Assembly (NCBI GenBank): GCA_015064285.1
Contig: SVSN01000004.1
Location: 32,587 to 96,586, forward strand
From: Oscillospiraceae bacterium
Lineage (GTDB): Bacteria; Bacillota; Clostridia; Oscillospirales; CAG-272
Direction of reading: 5' to 3'
DNA length: 64,000 nt
In this document: positions 17,493 through 26,039 of the stretch, piece by piece
Numbering within the stretch: the first letter of the stretch is position 1
Layout of the letters: every line of letters begins with the position of its first letter
The notes under the pieces: model-generated
What the model was told of the DNA's origin: nothing
The model's input: the letters and a program-made list of their open reading frames with translations, nothing else
Database searches by the model: none
Translations under genes and position numbers: made by a program

Positions 17493-18965
17493 ATGACAAA
17501 ACCAAATGTACTGCTTATTATCACGGATCAGTGGCGCGGAGATTGTCTCGGGTGTGCCGGACATCCGGATGTGAAAACACCTTATCTGGACACCCTCTGC
17601 GCTGAAGGATTCCGGTTTACCCATGCTTACAGTGCTACCCCCACCTGCATTCCCGCCAGAGCCGCCCTGTACACCGGGATGGCTCAGGAAAACCACCGTC
17701 GTGTGGGGTATCAGGACGGGATACGCTGGGACTATCCGAATACCCTTGCCGGTACTTTCGCCGATGCGGGCTATCAGTGCCACTGTGCCGGGAAGCTTCA
17801 TGTACATCCCCTGCGCAGCAGCATGGGATATCATTCCGTGGATCTGCATGACGGGTATCTCCACTACTACCGCCGTCCGGAGCGTACCTACAGCGAAAAC
17901 CAGCGGATTGCGGACGACTATTTCTACTGGCTTCAGAAAGAGCTTGGCATAGATGCGGATCCCATCGACACAGGGATCGACTGCAATTCCTGGACAGGGC
18001 GTCCCTGGCCTTATGCCGAAAACACCCATCCCACCCGCTGGGTCACGGACAGAGGCATTGATTTTCTCCGGAAGCGGGACAGAGACAAACCCTTTTTTCT
18101 GACCCTTTCCTATGTCCGTCCCCACCCGCCGTTTGACGCACCGGAACCCTTCTGGGCCATGTACCGTGGAAAACGTATGACGCCGCCCAAAAAGGGGGAC
18201 TGGGACGATACAAACAGGCTGGCACGGGACGGGTGGATTGCGGACAGTGAAACAGGTCCTGCCGATCCGGAGCTGATGGAGTTGGCGCAGATGGGATATT
18301 ATGCCGCCATGACCCAGGTGGACTTTGAAATCGGCAGACTCCGGGATGCCCTGTTCGCCCAGGGTCTGGATCGCTCCAACACCATCATCGCTTTTGTCTC
18401 CGACCACGGAGAGCTGCTGGGAGATCACTGCCTGTTCCGCAAGAGCCTGCCCTATGAGGGAAGCGCCCATGTGCCGTTTATCATTTCTGCCTCCCAGGAA
18501 GCGCTGGAGAGAGCCGGGTATACTGGGGAAACGAATGTCACAGGTAAGCTGGCGGAGCTACGGGATGTGATGCCCACACTGCTTTCCCTCTGCGGTATAG
18601 CTGTCCCGGACACCGTGGACGGGATCAACCTGTTCGGAGATAGAGAGCGTACATACCTTCATGGAGAGCATCTGTATGACGGGGAATCCTGTCAGTGGAT
18701 TGTGTCCCACGAAGACGGACACACGGAAAAGTTTGTTTGGTTCTCCGGCAGCGGAAAGAAACAGTATTTCAACCTGACCGATGATTCGGATGAAACCCAC
18801 AACGGGATTTCGGACTCCCGGTACGCCGCCCGGATTGCAGTATTGGAAAAAGTACTGACCGATATGCTGACCTGGCGGGAAGAAGGCTTTGTCCGTAACG
18901 GAAAGCTGACCCCCGGCGCTGTATGCCGCCCGGTACTGGAACACAGTCTGCGTGAGTGCCGGTAA
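17493..18965 (+). CDS. Type I sulfatase (formylglycine-dependent)
   Basis: A 490-residue cytoplasmic-looking sulfatase: no signal peptide is present. The calcium-binding aspartates are at Asp12 (IITDQW) and in FVSDHGELLGDH; the active-site signature is Cys52-Ile-Pro-Ala-Arg56 followed by AALYTG, so Cys52 would be oxidised to formylglycine. The cysteine type in an anaerobe needs a radical-SAM maturase (anSME), which is not encoded in this window. The family removes sulfate esters from host mucin glycans, glycosaminoglycans or small aryl sulfates; the CxPAR form does not settle which. GGGAG precedes the ATG at 17493. It is divergent from two Gfo/Idh oxidoreductases and has its own promoter and terminator. 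Confidence 0.9.
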   Translation: MTKPNVLLIITDQWRGDCLGCAGHPDVKTPYLDTLCAEGFRFTHAYSATPTCIPARAALYTGMAQENHRRVGYQDGIRWDYPNTLAGTFADAGYQCHCAGKLHVHPLRSSMGYHSVDLHDGYLHYYRRPERTYSENQRIADDYFYWLQKELGIDADPIDTGIDCNSWTGRPWPYAENTHPTRWVTDRGIDFLRKRDRDKPFFLTLSYVRPHPPFDAPEPFWAMYRGKRMTPPKKGDWDDTNRLARDGWIADSETGPADPELMELAQMGYYAAMTQVDFEIGRLRDALFAQGLDRSNTIIAFVSDHGELLGDHCLFRKSLPYEGSAHVPFIISASQEALERAGYTGETNVTGKLAELRDVMPTLLSLCGIAVPDTVDGINLFGDRERTYLHGEHLYDGESCQWIVSHEDGHTEKFVWFSGSGKKQYFNLTDDSDETHNGISDSRYAARIAVLEKVLTDMLTWREEGFVRNGKLTPGAVCRPVLEHSLRECR

Positions 18966-18980
18966 AAATGAGAATACAAC

Positions 18981-19019
18981 AAAACGCCTGTATGGATTCT
19001 CGTCCGCACAGGCGTTTTT
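18981..19019. terminator. Bidirectional terminator between sulfatase and xylB
   Basis: AAAACGCCTGT (18981-18991) pairs with ACAGGCGTTTT (19008-19018), A/T runs on both sides. Confidence 0.88.
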
Positions 19020-19040
19020 GCGTATTGTCTATTCCATGTC

Positions 19041-20531
19041 TCACGGATGGAGCTTGGCGTAAGCATCCTTCAGTGCCGGATACAGCGTCCGGTAGATGCC
19101 GTAGTAGTGCATATACTGTTCGTGTGCCGCAGCATCGGGCTGGCAGGACGCACCGTCACGCACAGCTTTTTCGCAGCCTTCCTCTACGGAAGCGTACACA
19201 CCGGCAGCGCATCCGCCCAGAATGGCCGCACCCAGTACCGCGCCTTCGCTGGACTGCATCAGCTTCACCGGTACACCGTACACATCGGTGAACATCTTCC
19301 GCCAGAAATCGCTCTTGGCACCGCCGCCGCAGAACGCCATGTCACTGCATTCGATATCGTTTTCCCGGAGCACTTCCAGGCAGTTGTACAGGGAGTAGGC
19401 AACCCCTTCCATCACTGCACGGGCCATGTGTTCCTTCGTATGGATGGCAGACAGGCCGAAGAATACCCCTCTGGAACGGGCGTCCAGAATGGGGCTTCTT
19501 TCCCCCATCAGGTAAGGCAGGTAAATCAGATCGTCCGCACCGATGGGCAGCTTGTCACAGGCTGCGTCCAGCTCGGGATAGCTGTACTCGGAAGCCAGCT
19601 GACCACGGAACCAGTTCAGGGACAGTCCTGCCGCCAGAGTGCAGCCCATCACGTGCCACGCACCGGGTACCGCACAGCAGAAGGTGTGGATACGTCCCTG
19701 TTTGTCGATATGGAGATCCCTGGTGTGGGCAAATACTACACCGCTTGTACCGATGGTGGTGAAAGCTTTGCCTTCTTTACACACGCCGGTACCGATAGCC
19801 GCACAGGCATTGTCACCGCCGCCCCCCGCAATGGGGATTCCGGCGCAAAGGCCAACCTTTTCTGCCACTTCCGGCAGCAGGTTTCCGGTCACATCCGGGC
19901 TTTCGTACACTTTGGGCAGCAGGCTCATGTCGATATCCAGCGCCCCGCAGACTTCCTCGCTCCAGTCCCGGTTGGCGATGTGCAGAAGCTGCATCCCGGA
20001 AGCATCGGACGCATCGGTAGCGAAAGTACCGGCCAGCTTGTAGCGGATATAGTCCTTGGGCAGCAGAATATGACGTACCTTTGCCCAGATTTCCGGCTCG
20101 TTCTGCTGTACCCACAGGATTTTTCCGGCGGTAAAGCCTTCCAGCGCAGGGTTGGCGGTGATCTCGATCAGCTTTTCTCTGCCCAGTCGGCGTTCGATTT
20201 CCTGACACTGTGCCGTGGTTCTGCCGTCACACCACAGGATCGCGTTGCGCAGCACATTGCAGTCTTCGTCCAGCAGCACCAGACCGTGCATCTGCCCGGA
20301 CAGACCAATGGAAACGATATCTTCCTTTCCCACGCCGCACTTTGCGGTTACGGCAGCAATGGATTCGGTCACTGCATTCCACCAGTCGGCGGGATCCTGT
20401 TCCGCCCAGCCGTTTTGAGGCTGATACAGGGGATACTCCACCGTAGCGGAGGCAATACCGTTTCCGGCTTCGTCAAACAGCATGGTTTTGGTACCCGATG
20501 TACCGATATCGATACCCAGTAAATATTTCAT
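19041..20531 (-). CDS. xylB: Xylulokinase
   Basis: A 496-residue FGGY-family sugar kinase that phosphorylates D-xylulose to D-xylulose 5-phosphate, feeding the pentose phosphate pathway. The ATP-binding start is GIDIGTSGTK, the xylulokinase-typical SGQMHGLVLLD lies near residue 78, and the catalytic aspartate sits in GGGGDNACAA near 235. The C-terminal FGGY-type region contains FCGGGAKSDFW. Length matches the family. AAGGAG precedes the ATG. It is the last gene of an operon that starts with the GH116 enzyme and includes a 56-residue ORF between them. No xylose isomerase is seen in the window. Confidence 0.95.
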   Translation of the reverse strand: MKYLLGIDIGTSGTKTMLFDEAGNGIASATVEYPLYQPQNGWAEQDPADWWNAVTESIAAVTAKCGVGKEDIVSIGLSGQMHGLVLLDEDCNVLRNAILWCDGRTTAQCQEIERRLGREKLIEITANPALEGFTAGKILWVQQNEPEIWAKVRHILLPKDYIRYKLAGTFATDASDASGMQLLHIANRDWSEEVCGALDIDMSLLPKVYESPDVTGNLLPEVAEKVGLCAGIPIAGGGGDNACAAIGTGVCKEGKAFTTIGTSGVVFAHTRDLHIDKQGRIHTFCCAVPGAWHVMGCTLAAGLSLNWFRGQLASEYSYPELDAACDKLPIGADDLIYLPYLMGERSPILDARSRGVFFGLSAIHTKEHMARAVMEGVAYSLYNCLEVLRENDIECSDMAFCGGGAKSDFWRKMFTDVYGVPVKLMQSSEGAVLGAAILGGCAAGVYASVEEGCEKAVRDGASCQPDAAAHEQYMHYYGIYRTLYPALKDAYAKLHP

Positions 20532-20542
20532 AAAACAACTCC

Positions 20543-20713
20543 TTATTCTTTATCTATCCCATCCAGTACTTTTCTGTACGGCATGAGCATTCCTTCGTTC
20601 ATTTTGTTTCCCATTTTGGCGAGTACTTTCGGGTTCGCCAGCAGGGTGATGCTGTATTCCCCTTTGGAACTGCCGTTCAAAACCAGAATGTGTATGGGGT
20701 ACCTTTCTGTCAT
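20543..20713 (-). CDS. 56-residue ORF resembling the two ends of a flavodoxin-like FMN reductase
   Basis: A small frame between the GH116 gene and xylB. Its ATG overlaps the GH116 stop (ATGA at 20710-20713) and its own stop lies 11 bases before the xylB start, so it fits tightly in the operon. The N-terminus reads IHILVLNGSSKGEYSITL, very like the FMN phosphate-binding loop that begins NADPH-dependent FMN reductases of the flavodoxin fold (usually LNGSPxG). The rest (MGNKMNEGMLMPYRKVLDG) looks like a C-terminal helix of that family. A normal member has 180-300 residues, so the middle appears to be missing in frame. It may be a deletion remnant kept for translational coupling, or a real microprotein. 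The family link is my reading of two short motifs. Confidence 0.5.
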   Translation of the reverse strand: MTERYPIHILVLNGSSKGEYSITLLANPKVLAKMGNKMNEGMLMPYRKVLDGIDKE

Positions 20714-23247
20714 CTGCCGGTCACTATAATGGTCTCTGCCGCTTCGGCATCCATCATCAGTTTTCCGGCCTCAAAAGTAAATGGAATACTCTGCCCGTCT
20801 GCCGTCACAGACTGCACTTCCGTATAATATGGCAGTTCCAGTGTCTGCAGGGACAGCTTTCCGGTGCATACGGTCAGTGTGGTGGTGTCCGCCGTCCGTT
20901 CATACCGCCCCCATGCGGCATCTACAGCCCAGATGCTGCGGAAATCTCCGTCTACAATGGGGGAGAAGCCGATGGTCTTGTTCTGCATAGCAAAGCGGTA
21001 ACCGCTCCATATGGGCATCAGCGCGAAGCTTGCCATACTGCGGGCATAGTTGGAACCGCATTCGATTTCGTTCCAGGGGTTCCGGTTGTATCCTCTGTAC
21101 CGGTCGCGGATGGCTTTTACAATGGCTGTTCCTTCCTCGATCATCCCTTCGGAAATCATCAGTCCGGCAAGCGCATATTCAAAGCCATGCATGGATTCCT
21201 GCGCATAGGGAATCGGAATGGCGGGAGTTACCACATCCTTCGGATAGGAGCAGATGATGGCACCCGCTTCATCATTCAGGGCAAAGAGCCGGAATGTGTT
21301 GTAATGGGAACGCATATCCGGCAGGAAATTGTTCTCATACAGACTCCGCAGGGCGGTGTGCAGCTGTTCCTTATCGTAGATTTCGCCGATGCCGCAGAGG
21401 TTGGCGTGCCACTGAGCAAGGCACTGGTCAATGATGCATCCGTCGCCGATCTGGTACTTGATTTCCCCGGATTCGCTGTTCCAGTAGTTGTCCGCACCAA
21501 AGGCATCCACCACGGATTTGTCGGTCAATGCAACCTTCTGGGCATACCAGCGTCCGTTGAACAGGTTCTCGTCGCACCACTTCTTCCCGGCTTCGTACAG
21601 GGCACGGTATTCTGCAGCGGTATCCGGTTCTCCCATCCGCTCAGCCATTTCCGCACCGCAGAGCAGAGCCGCCAGATAGAAGCCTTCCAGCCAGGATGAG
21701 GGGCCGAACAGTTCCATATCGAGAGTATGGTGCTGTCTGCCTTCCATCACACCGTCTTTGTCCGCATCCCAGCGGTCGGGGTTATGTTCACTCCATGCAT
21801 ACTCGATGGACTTTTTCACAGCAGGCCACAGTTTTTGCAGCCAGTTGTCATCCCCAAGCAGCTTCCATTCTCTGTAGGTCTTGATGACACCGCCCATCTG
21901 TCCGTCCACACAGGCACGGAAACCGCCCCGTTCTCTGCCCAGCGGCAGGGTCATCCGGAAGCTCATTCTGCCGTATTCATCCTGATTATAGGCAAAGTCG
22001 GTTTCCCGGATGGAACGCTCCAGATTCGGGAACAGGAAGCACAGGGCGTAAGCGTAGTTCCACACATGGGTACAGGTACCCTCGCAGGAACCATGGTTTG
22101 TCCAGACCCCTTCCCATCCGTAGAATTCGCCGTTTTCCAGCCGCAGTACCGTGGGTGACTTCAGTACAGAAGTGGTAGCGGAGATGGCTTCGATCACCTC
22201 TTCCGGCAGAGTGGAGGCAAACAGTTCGTCGTGATACTGCTTTGTGCCATTCCACAGTCTGTCCCATTCTTTCAGGGCGTAGGCGGCAGAAGCATAAGAG
22301 TTCTCAAACAGGGTGGCATAATAGTTCTTCCACGTCACATCCACTTCATTGCCGTTTTCATCCTTTTTGGTGTACCGGCTCCAATAGTTGACACAGTTTG
22401 GGCGGCTCCAGGAAATCACGTATCGGAAGTGCACGGTTTCCCCGGGTGCTGCGGTGCATTTGACGGCCAGGTTTGCCATATCGCCGTTGCCGGGAGTATC
22501 GTAAACACGGTTTTCATAGGTATACTGCTCTGTAAAATTACGCCAGTACCGTTCCAGACCGTCATGCCATCCGCCACGATACCAGTACTGCTGGTAAGAT
22601 ACCTGACCTGTGGTATCGGCGGCAAGGGTCAGATCCCCATACACCGGATGATCCGGCGCAAATTTCACCTGCCGCAGGAACATGGCATGGATACTGCCGT
22701 CTGTCCGGTACTCGTTTACGGATTCGCCTGCCGGATCACCGCCATAGGGATTGCGCAAAGCAGCCCCCACGGTATATTCAAGCGTATCTTCGGTGGTATT
22801 GGTTACGGCATAATCAAAGAAAGCGGCAGGAATGCTGGAATCCTTGTCATTCAGCGGAATGAGCGGACTCCATGCAGTCAGTCGGATGGTACCGGGGAAG
22901 CATTCGTCCGCAAAATCCACTTCCGCAATGGGAAATTCCCCGGTAAAGGTACAGTTCCGGAAATGGGGGAAGCCTGCCATGGTAGCCGCAGACAAACCAT
23001 CGCCGCCGCCCGTCAGTCCGGTGTTCACATCTCCGTTGATCACACGGGCATCCAGCAGTTCCCCGTTTTTCATGGCTTTGATGGCAAAATGGGAATTGCC
23101 GTTCAGACTGCCCTTGGCAGGACGGTTGTAGATTTCCCAGTCAATCAGCCGTCCGTTTCCGGCAAGACCGATGCACCCGGCGCCGATTCCGCCCAGCGGG
23201 AAGGATATTTCATTCAGCTCGTTTCCGCTAAATATAGTACGTTTCAT
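20710..23247 (-). CDS. GH116-family beta-glycosidase (DUF608/GBA2-like)
   Basis: An 845-residue member of GH116, the family of GBA2 and bacterial beta-glucosidases/beta-xylosidases. The N-terminal beta-sandwich opens with EISFPLGGIGAGCIGL, the usual family start; the (alpha/alpha)6 barrel follows from about residue 350 with GTCTHVWNYAYAL and IKTYREWK. The acid/base aspartate is probably Asp510 in HHTLDMELFG (TYD-like motif); the nucleophile may be Glu389, but that assignment is uncertain. No signal peptide, so it acts inside the cell on imported glycosides. With xylB downstream in one operon, a beta-xyloside substrate is attractive but unproven. AGGAGG precedes the ATG, with a strong promoter further up. 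Confidence 0.87.
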   Translation of the reverse strand: MKRTIFSGNELNEISFPLGGIGAGCIGLAGNGRLIDWEIYNRPAKGSLNGNSHFAIKAMKNGELLDARVINGDVNTGLTGGGDGLSAATMAGFPHFRNCTFTGEFPIAEVDFADECFPGTIRLTAWSPLIPLNDKDSSIPAAFFDYAVTNTTEDTLEYTVGAALRNPYGGDPAGESVNEYRTDGSIHAMFLRQVKFAPDHPVYGDLTLAADTTGQVSYQQYWYRGGWHDGLERYWRNFTEQYTYENRVYDTPGNGDMANLAVKCTAAPGETVHFRYVISWSRPNCVNYWSRYTKKDENGNEVDVTWKNYYATLFENSYASAAYALKEWDRLWNGTKQYHDELFASTLPEEVIEAISATTSVLKSPTVLRLENGEFYGWEGVWTNHGSCEGTCTHVWNYAYALCFLFPNLERSIRETDFAYNQDEYGRMSFRMTLPLGRERGGFRACVDGQMGGVIKTYREWKLLGDDNWLQKLWPAVKKSIEYAWSEHNPDRWDADKDGVMEGRQHHTLDMELFGPSSWLEGFYLAALLCGAEMAERMGEPDTAAEYRALYEAGKKWCDENLFNGRWYAQKVALTDKSVVDAFGADNYWNSESGEIKYQIGDGCIIDQCLAQWHANLCGIGEIYDKEQLHTALRSLYENNFLPDMRSHYNTFRLFALNDEAGAIICSYPKDVVTPAIPIPYAQESMHGFEYALAGLMISEGMIEEGTAIVKAIRDRYRGYNRNPWNEIECGSNYARSMASFALMPIWSGYRFAMQNKTIGFSPIVDGDFRSIWAVDAAWGRYERTADTTTLTVCTGKLSLQTLELPYYTEVQSVTADGQSIPFTFEAGKLMMDAEAAETIIVTGR

Positions 23248-23292
23248 ATACGCCTCCTCGTTTCAGACTGCATAGTTATTCATGTTAACCAT

Positions 23293-23321
23293 ATTATACC
23301 GGGATTTTGGGGATTTGTAAA
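23293..23321 (-). promoter_or_regulatory. Promoter of the GH116-xylB operon with adjacent palindrome
   Basis: TTTACA (23316-23321), 17-bp spacer, perfect TATAAT (23293-23298). A near-palindrome around GTTAAC at 23282-23292 lies just downstream of the -10 box, a position where a repressor could act. Confidence 0.8.
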
Positions 23322-23331
23322 GACAAAACGC

Positions 23332-23390
23332 AAAAAAATTCCGCCGCAATGTGAGTCTTACTGTATAAGATACACTGCGGCAGATTTTTT
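23332..23390 (-). terminator. Terminator after the large solute-binding protein gene
   Basis: A long hairpin (23343-23360 with 23365-23381, GCCGCA...TGCGGC at the base) followed by a T7 run on the minus strand; it separates this gene from the GH116 promoter. Confidence 0.85.
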
Positions 23391-23412
23391 ATCCCAAAGT
23401 AGTATAAACTTC

Positions 23413-25725
23413 TCAGCTGTTTTCCGCCAGATACAGAGATACTCTGCTCTGGATCATGGAGGCACAGTCAGCGGCAGGCTTGTTTCCGTCCAGATAGGCA
23501 GACAGCTCTTCATTGATGATATTCAGTACATCCTCCGGCAGGGTGGTGTTGGTCATGGGAGCACCGACCGTATCCAGGAAAGTTTCGATATGTGCCCAGT
23601 CTGCGTCGGTCAGCCGGAACACTTCACCGTTTTCCAGTTCACTTTCATCCGGTGTATAGCCGGAACCCCAGGACATACCGCCGTCATAGTGGACAATGAA
23701 CGTGGTATCCTTGTATTCCTCTTTCATGGCTTCCAGATAGGAGCGCAGCATGGGAATTCCGTCACTGCCGCGCATTTCGTCCGCTGAATTGCTGCTGATT
23801 ACTGCATCCCGTATGAAGTTCCAGCAGAGCTCCGGATTGGCTGTGTCTGCCAGAATGGTGAAGGTGTTGATATAGCTGTTCAGCCGTACACCGCTGTATC
23901 CGTCACTGACAGGCGTACCGATCCATGCAGTATTGTCTTCGCCGAAATATACTTTTTCTTCCAGGAAGGAATTGACACCATGGTAGTACATAGTCGCTGC
24001 TGCCACTTTTCCGGTTTTGTAAGGGCCGTAGCGGTCTTCATTCTGGGTCATATAATAATCATCCGGCAGTTCTTTCGGCATCGTCTTCAGAAATTCCAGA
24101 TAGGCAATAAACGCATCCCCGTCAAAGGAACACTTTCCTGCTTCCATATCAATGAATGCCGCATAACCGCCTTCTCCCAGCAGGTTATATGCTGCGGAAT
24201 TCTGTGTCATACCGGTCATGAATTCCACACCCTCCGGCAGATTCTTTATAAAGTCCACCATTTCTTCCACCGTCCAGCTGTCACGGTTTCCTACCATGGA
24301 TTTGTTGGCAATGACCGTATTCAGGCTGATGGACATGGGCAGGCCGTACAGCTTACCATCCCGCTGAAAGGTATTTTTCACACATCCCAGCAGATCGCTC
24401 TCCGGCAGCTTTGCATCGGTTTTCAGGAAGGTGTACAGATCCAGAAACAGATCGTTTTCCAGCACCGCCCGGTACCCGGCATCCCGGTAATAACCGCAGA
24501 TCATATCCGGGTGGTACAGACCGTTCAGAATATCACTGGCCAGCTTTGTATTCCCGGCGTCCGGATTATCTTCCGTGTTGTACCGGCTGTAATCTGTGGT
24601 AACAATCCGGGCATCGGTGTGGTTCCGGTTGAATGCCACTACCAGTGTGGGAACATCATAATGGTTGGCGGTCATAGCCAGCTCAAGTACCTGAATCTGA
24701 CTCAGGTCAATATCATCTGCCTTATTGAATACCCCGAACCTGCGATCCCATGTGATCCGGTCATAGTACTGCAGCAGGAAACTGTCCGCATCTACCACCT
24801 TTACCATATCCAGATCTCCGGTGATATCGGAGTTTTCAAAATGCATCAGCAGAGTTCCGTCCGTGTCTCCGGTGTTATAACCGTAAATACCGGTTTCGTT
24901 GTAGTAATATACTTCATAAGAAGGCCCGAAGAAAAAGCTGTCCGCACGGATATTTTCCGGAAGCGTGATCGGCTCGCCGATGGTTTTATTCCCCCGGTCA
25001 ATGGGGGCAAACACCTGTCCGCTGGTTCCGGTGACTTCATTGTAGCTCCAGTAGCTGACGTAGATACTGCCGTCTGTACTGGTATCCACACTGTTGATCC
25101 AGTTATCGGTCATGATCGTGCATTCCAGTGTCAGATCCGGCTTCAGCACGGCGATTTCCTGCTCGGCAATCAGATATGTATACCCTTCCCCATCCCGGCA
25201 GATGTAATTCATATAGAAGTATTCATTGGCGCTGGAGAAAAACGATGCCAGATTCTCCAGTGTCTGCACAGTTCCGTCGTCCATATTGATTTCCAGTGAA
25301 AAGGAGGACTGCATAGTAGTCTCGTCCCACCTGTTGTCCAGAATCATGTAACCGCCGTCAAAGAGTGCCATAGTATTCACATACTCCCGGCCTTCGATCT
25401 TCTCCACTTTCAGTTCTCCGCCATCCATGGGGGAATAGCAAAGTACAGGGTACTGTTCGTAGAAATAGTCTTCCGATTCCCAGTCCCCTTCTTCATGATA
25501 ATAGCTGCCGAGAAATACAAAACAGTCATCCTTGATCCCAAGATAATCCTGCACATAATATTCCTCCGACAGTTCCAGATCCTCCCCCTTATATACGTGG
25601 GTCAGTACAACAGGCTTCTCAATCTGTTCCCCTTCTGCTATATCGTTGTTTTTCCCGCAGCCATGCAGTGTTCCTGCCGCCAGCAGTCCTGCCAGGAACA
25701 GTATCATCCCCTTTTTTCTATTCAT
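23413..25725 (-). CDS. Lipoprotein: N-terminal repeat domain fused to ABC sugar-binding domain
   Basis: A 770-residue exported lipoprotein. The start MNRKKGMILFLAGLLAAG is a signal peptide ending in a lipobox-like LHGC at about residue 23. Residues ~35-340 are rich in beta strands with recurring SxDGSIYVSY-type and DGGYMIL-type segments, as in beta-propellers. Residues ~345-770 look like an extracellular solute-binding protein of the sugar ABC type (DGKLYGLPMSISLNTVIANK, GKVAAATMYYHG). Usual binding proteins have 400-550 residues, so the N-terminal domain is an extra. No permease gene is nearby. The ATG at 25725 has a GGAGGA site. Ligand unknown. Confidence 0.8.
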   Translation of the reverse strand: MNRKKGMILFLAGLLAAGTLHGCGKNNDIAEGEQIEKPVVLTHVYKGEDLELSEEYYVQDYLGIKDDCFVFLGSYYHEEGDWESEDYFYEQYPVLCYSPMDGGELKVEKIEGREYVNTMALFDGGYMILDNRWDETTMQSSFSLEINMDDGTVQTLENLASFFSSANEYFYMNYICRDGEGYTYLIAEQEIAVLKPDLTLECTIMTDNWINSVDTSTDGSIYVSYWSYNEVTGTSGQVFAPIDRGNKTIGEPITLPENIRADSFFFGPSYEVYYYNETGIYGYNTGDTDGTLLMHFENSDITGDLDMVKVVDADSFLLQYYDRITWDRRFGVFNKADDIDLSQIQVLELAMTANHYDVPTLVVAFNRNHTDARIVTTDYSRYNTEDNPDAGNTKLASDILNGLYHPDMICGYYRDAGYRAVLENDLFLDLYTFLKTDAKLPESDLLGCVKNTFQRDGKLYGLPMSISLNTVIANKSMVGNRDSWTVEEMVDFIKNLPEGVEFMTGMTQNSAAYNLLGEGGYAAFIDMEAGKCSFDGDAFIAYLEFLKTMPKELPDDYYMTQNEDRYGPYKTGKVAAATMYYHGVNSFLEEKVYFGEDNTAWIGTPVSDGYSGVRLNSYINTFTILADTANPELCWNFIRDAVISSNSADEMRGSDGIPMLRSYLEAMKEEYKDTTFIVHYDGGMSWGSGYTPDESELENGEVFRLTDADWAHIETFLDTVGAPMTNTTLPEDVLNIINEELSAYLDGNKPAADCASMIQSRVSLYLAENS

Positions 25726-25801
25726 AATAATCCTCCCTGCAGATGTTTCTGTATATGGAATCCATGCCGTTTCAAATGACACATGAAGTATATCTGAATG
25801 T

Positions 25802-25830
25802 ATTGTATCACATCGTTTCGACATTTGCAA
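25802..25830 (-). promoter_or_regulatory. Promoter for the large solute-binding protein gene
   Basis: TTGCAA (25825-25830), 17-bp spacer, TACAAT (25802-25807). The 314-base divergent region 25726-26039 holds this promoter and the one at 25973; nothing else is recognised in it. Confidence 0.7.
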
Positions 25831-25972
25831 TACTTATTATCGTATCTTAATAAATCTTCAGGAAATCTTAATCTTCTGTTTTGTTTTCCGGCTCTGGCAT
25901 TATACAGCCAAAAGCTACATATGTACTTTTAATACTAATTATCAATTTTTATTATCTTTTTATTTATCTCTA

Positions 25973-26001
25973 TTGACGATTTTGTAAAAACATGATATAA
26001 T
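25973..26001 (+). promoter_or_regulatory. Promoter for the lipoprotein gene at 26040
   Basis: TTGACG at 25973, 17-bp spacer, perfect TATAAT at 25996. Confidence 0.85.
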
Positions 26002-26039
26002 TCAGTTAACCTTAATAACCAAGTATTCAGGAGGTAATT

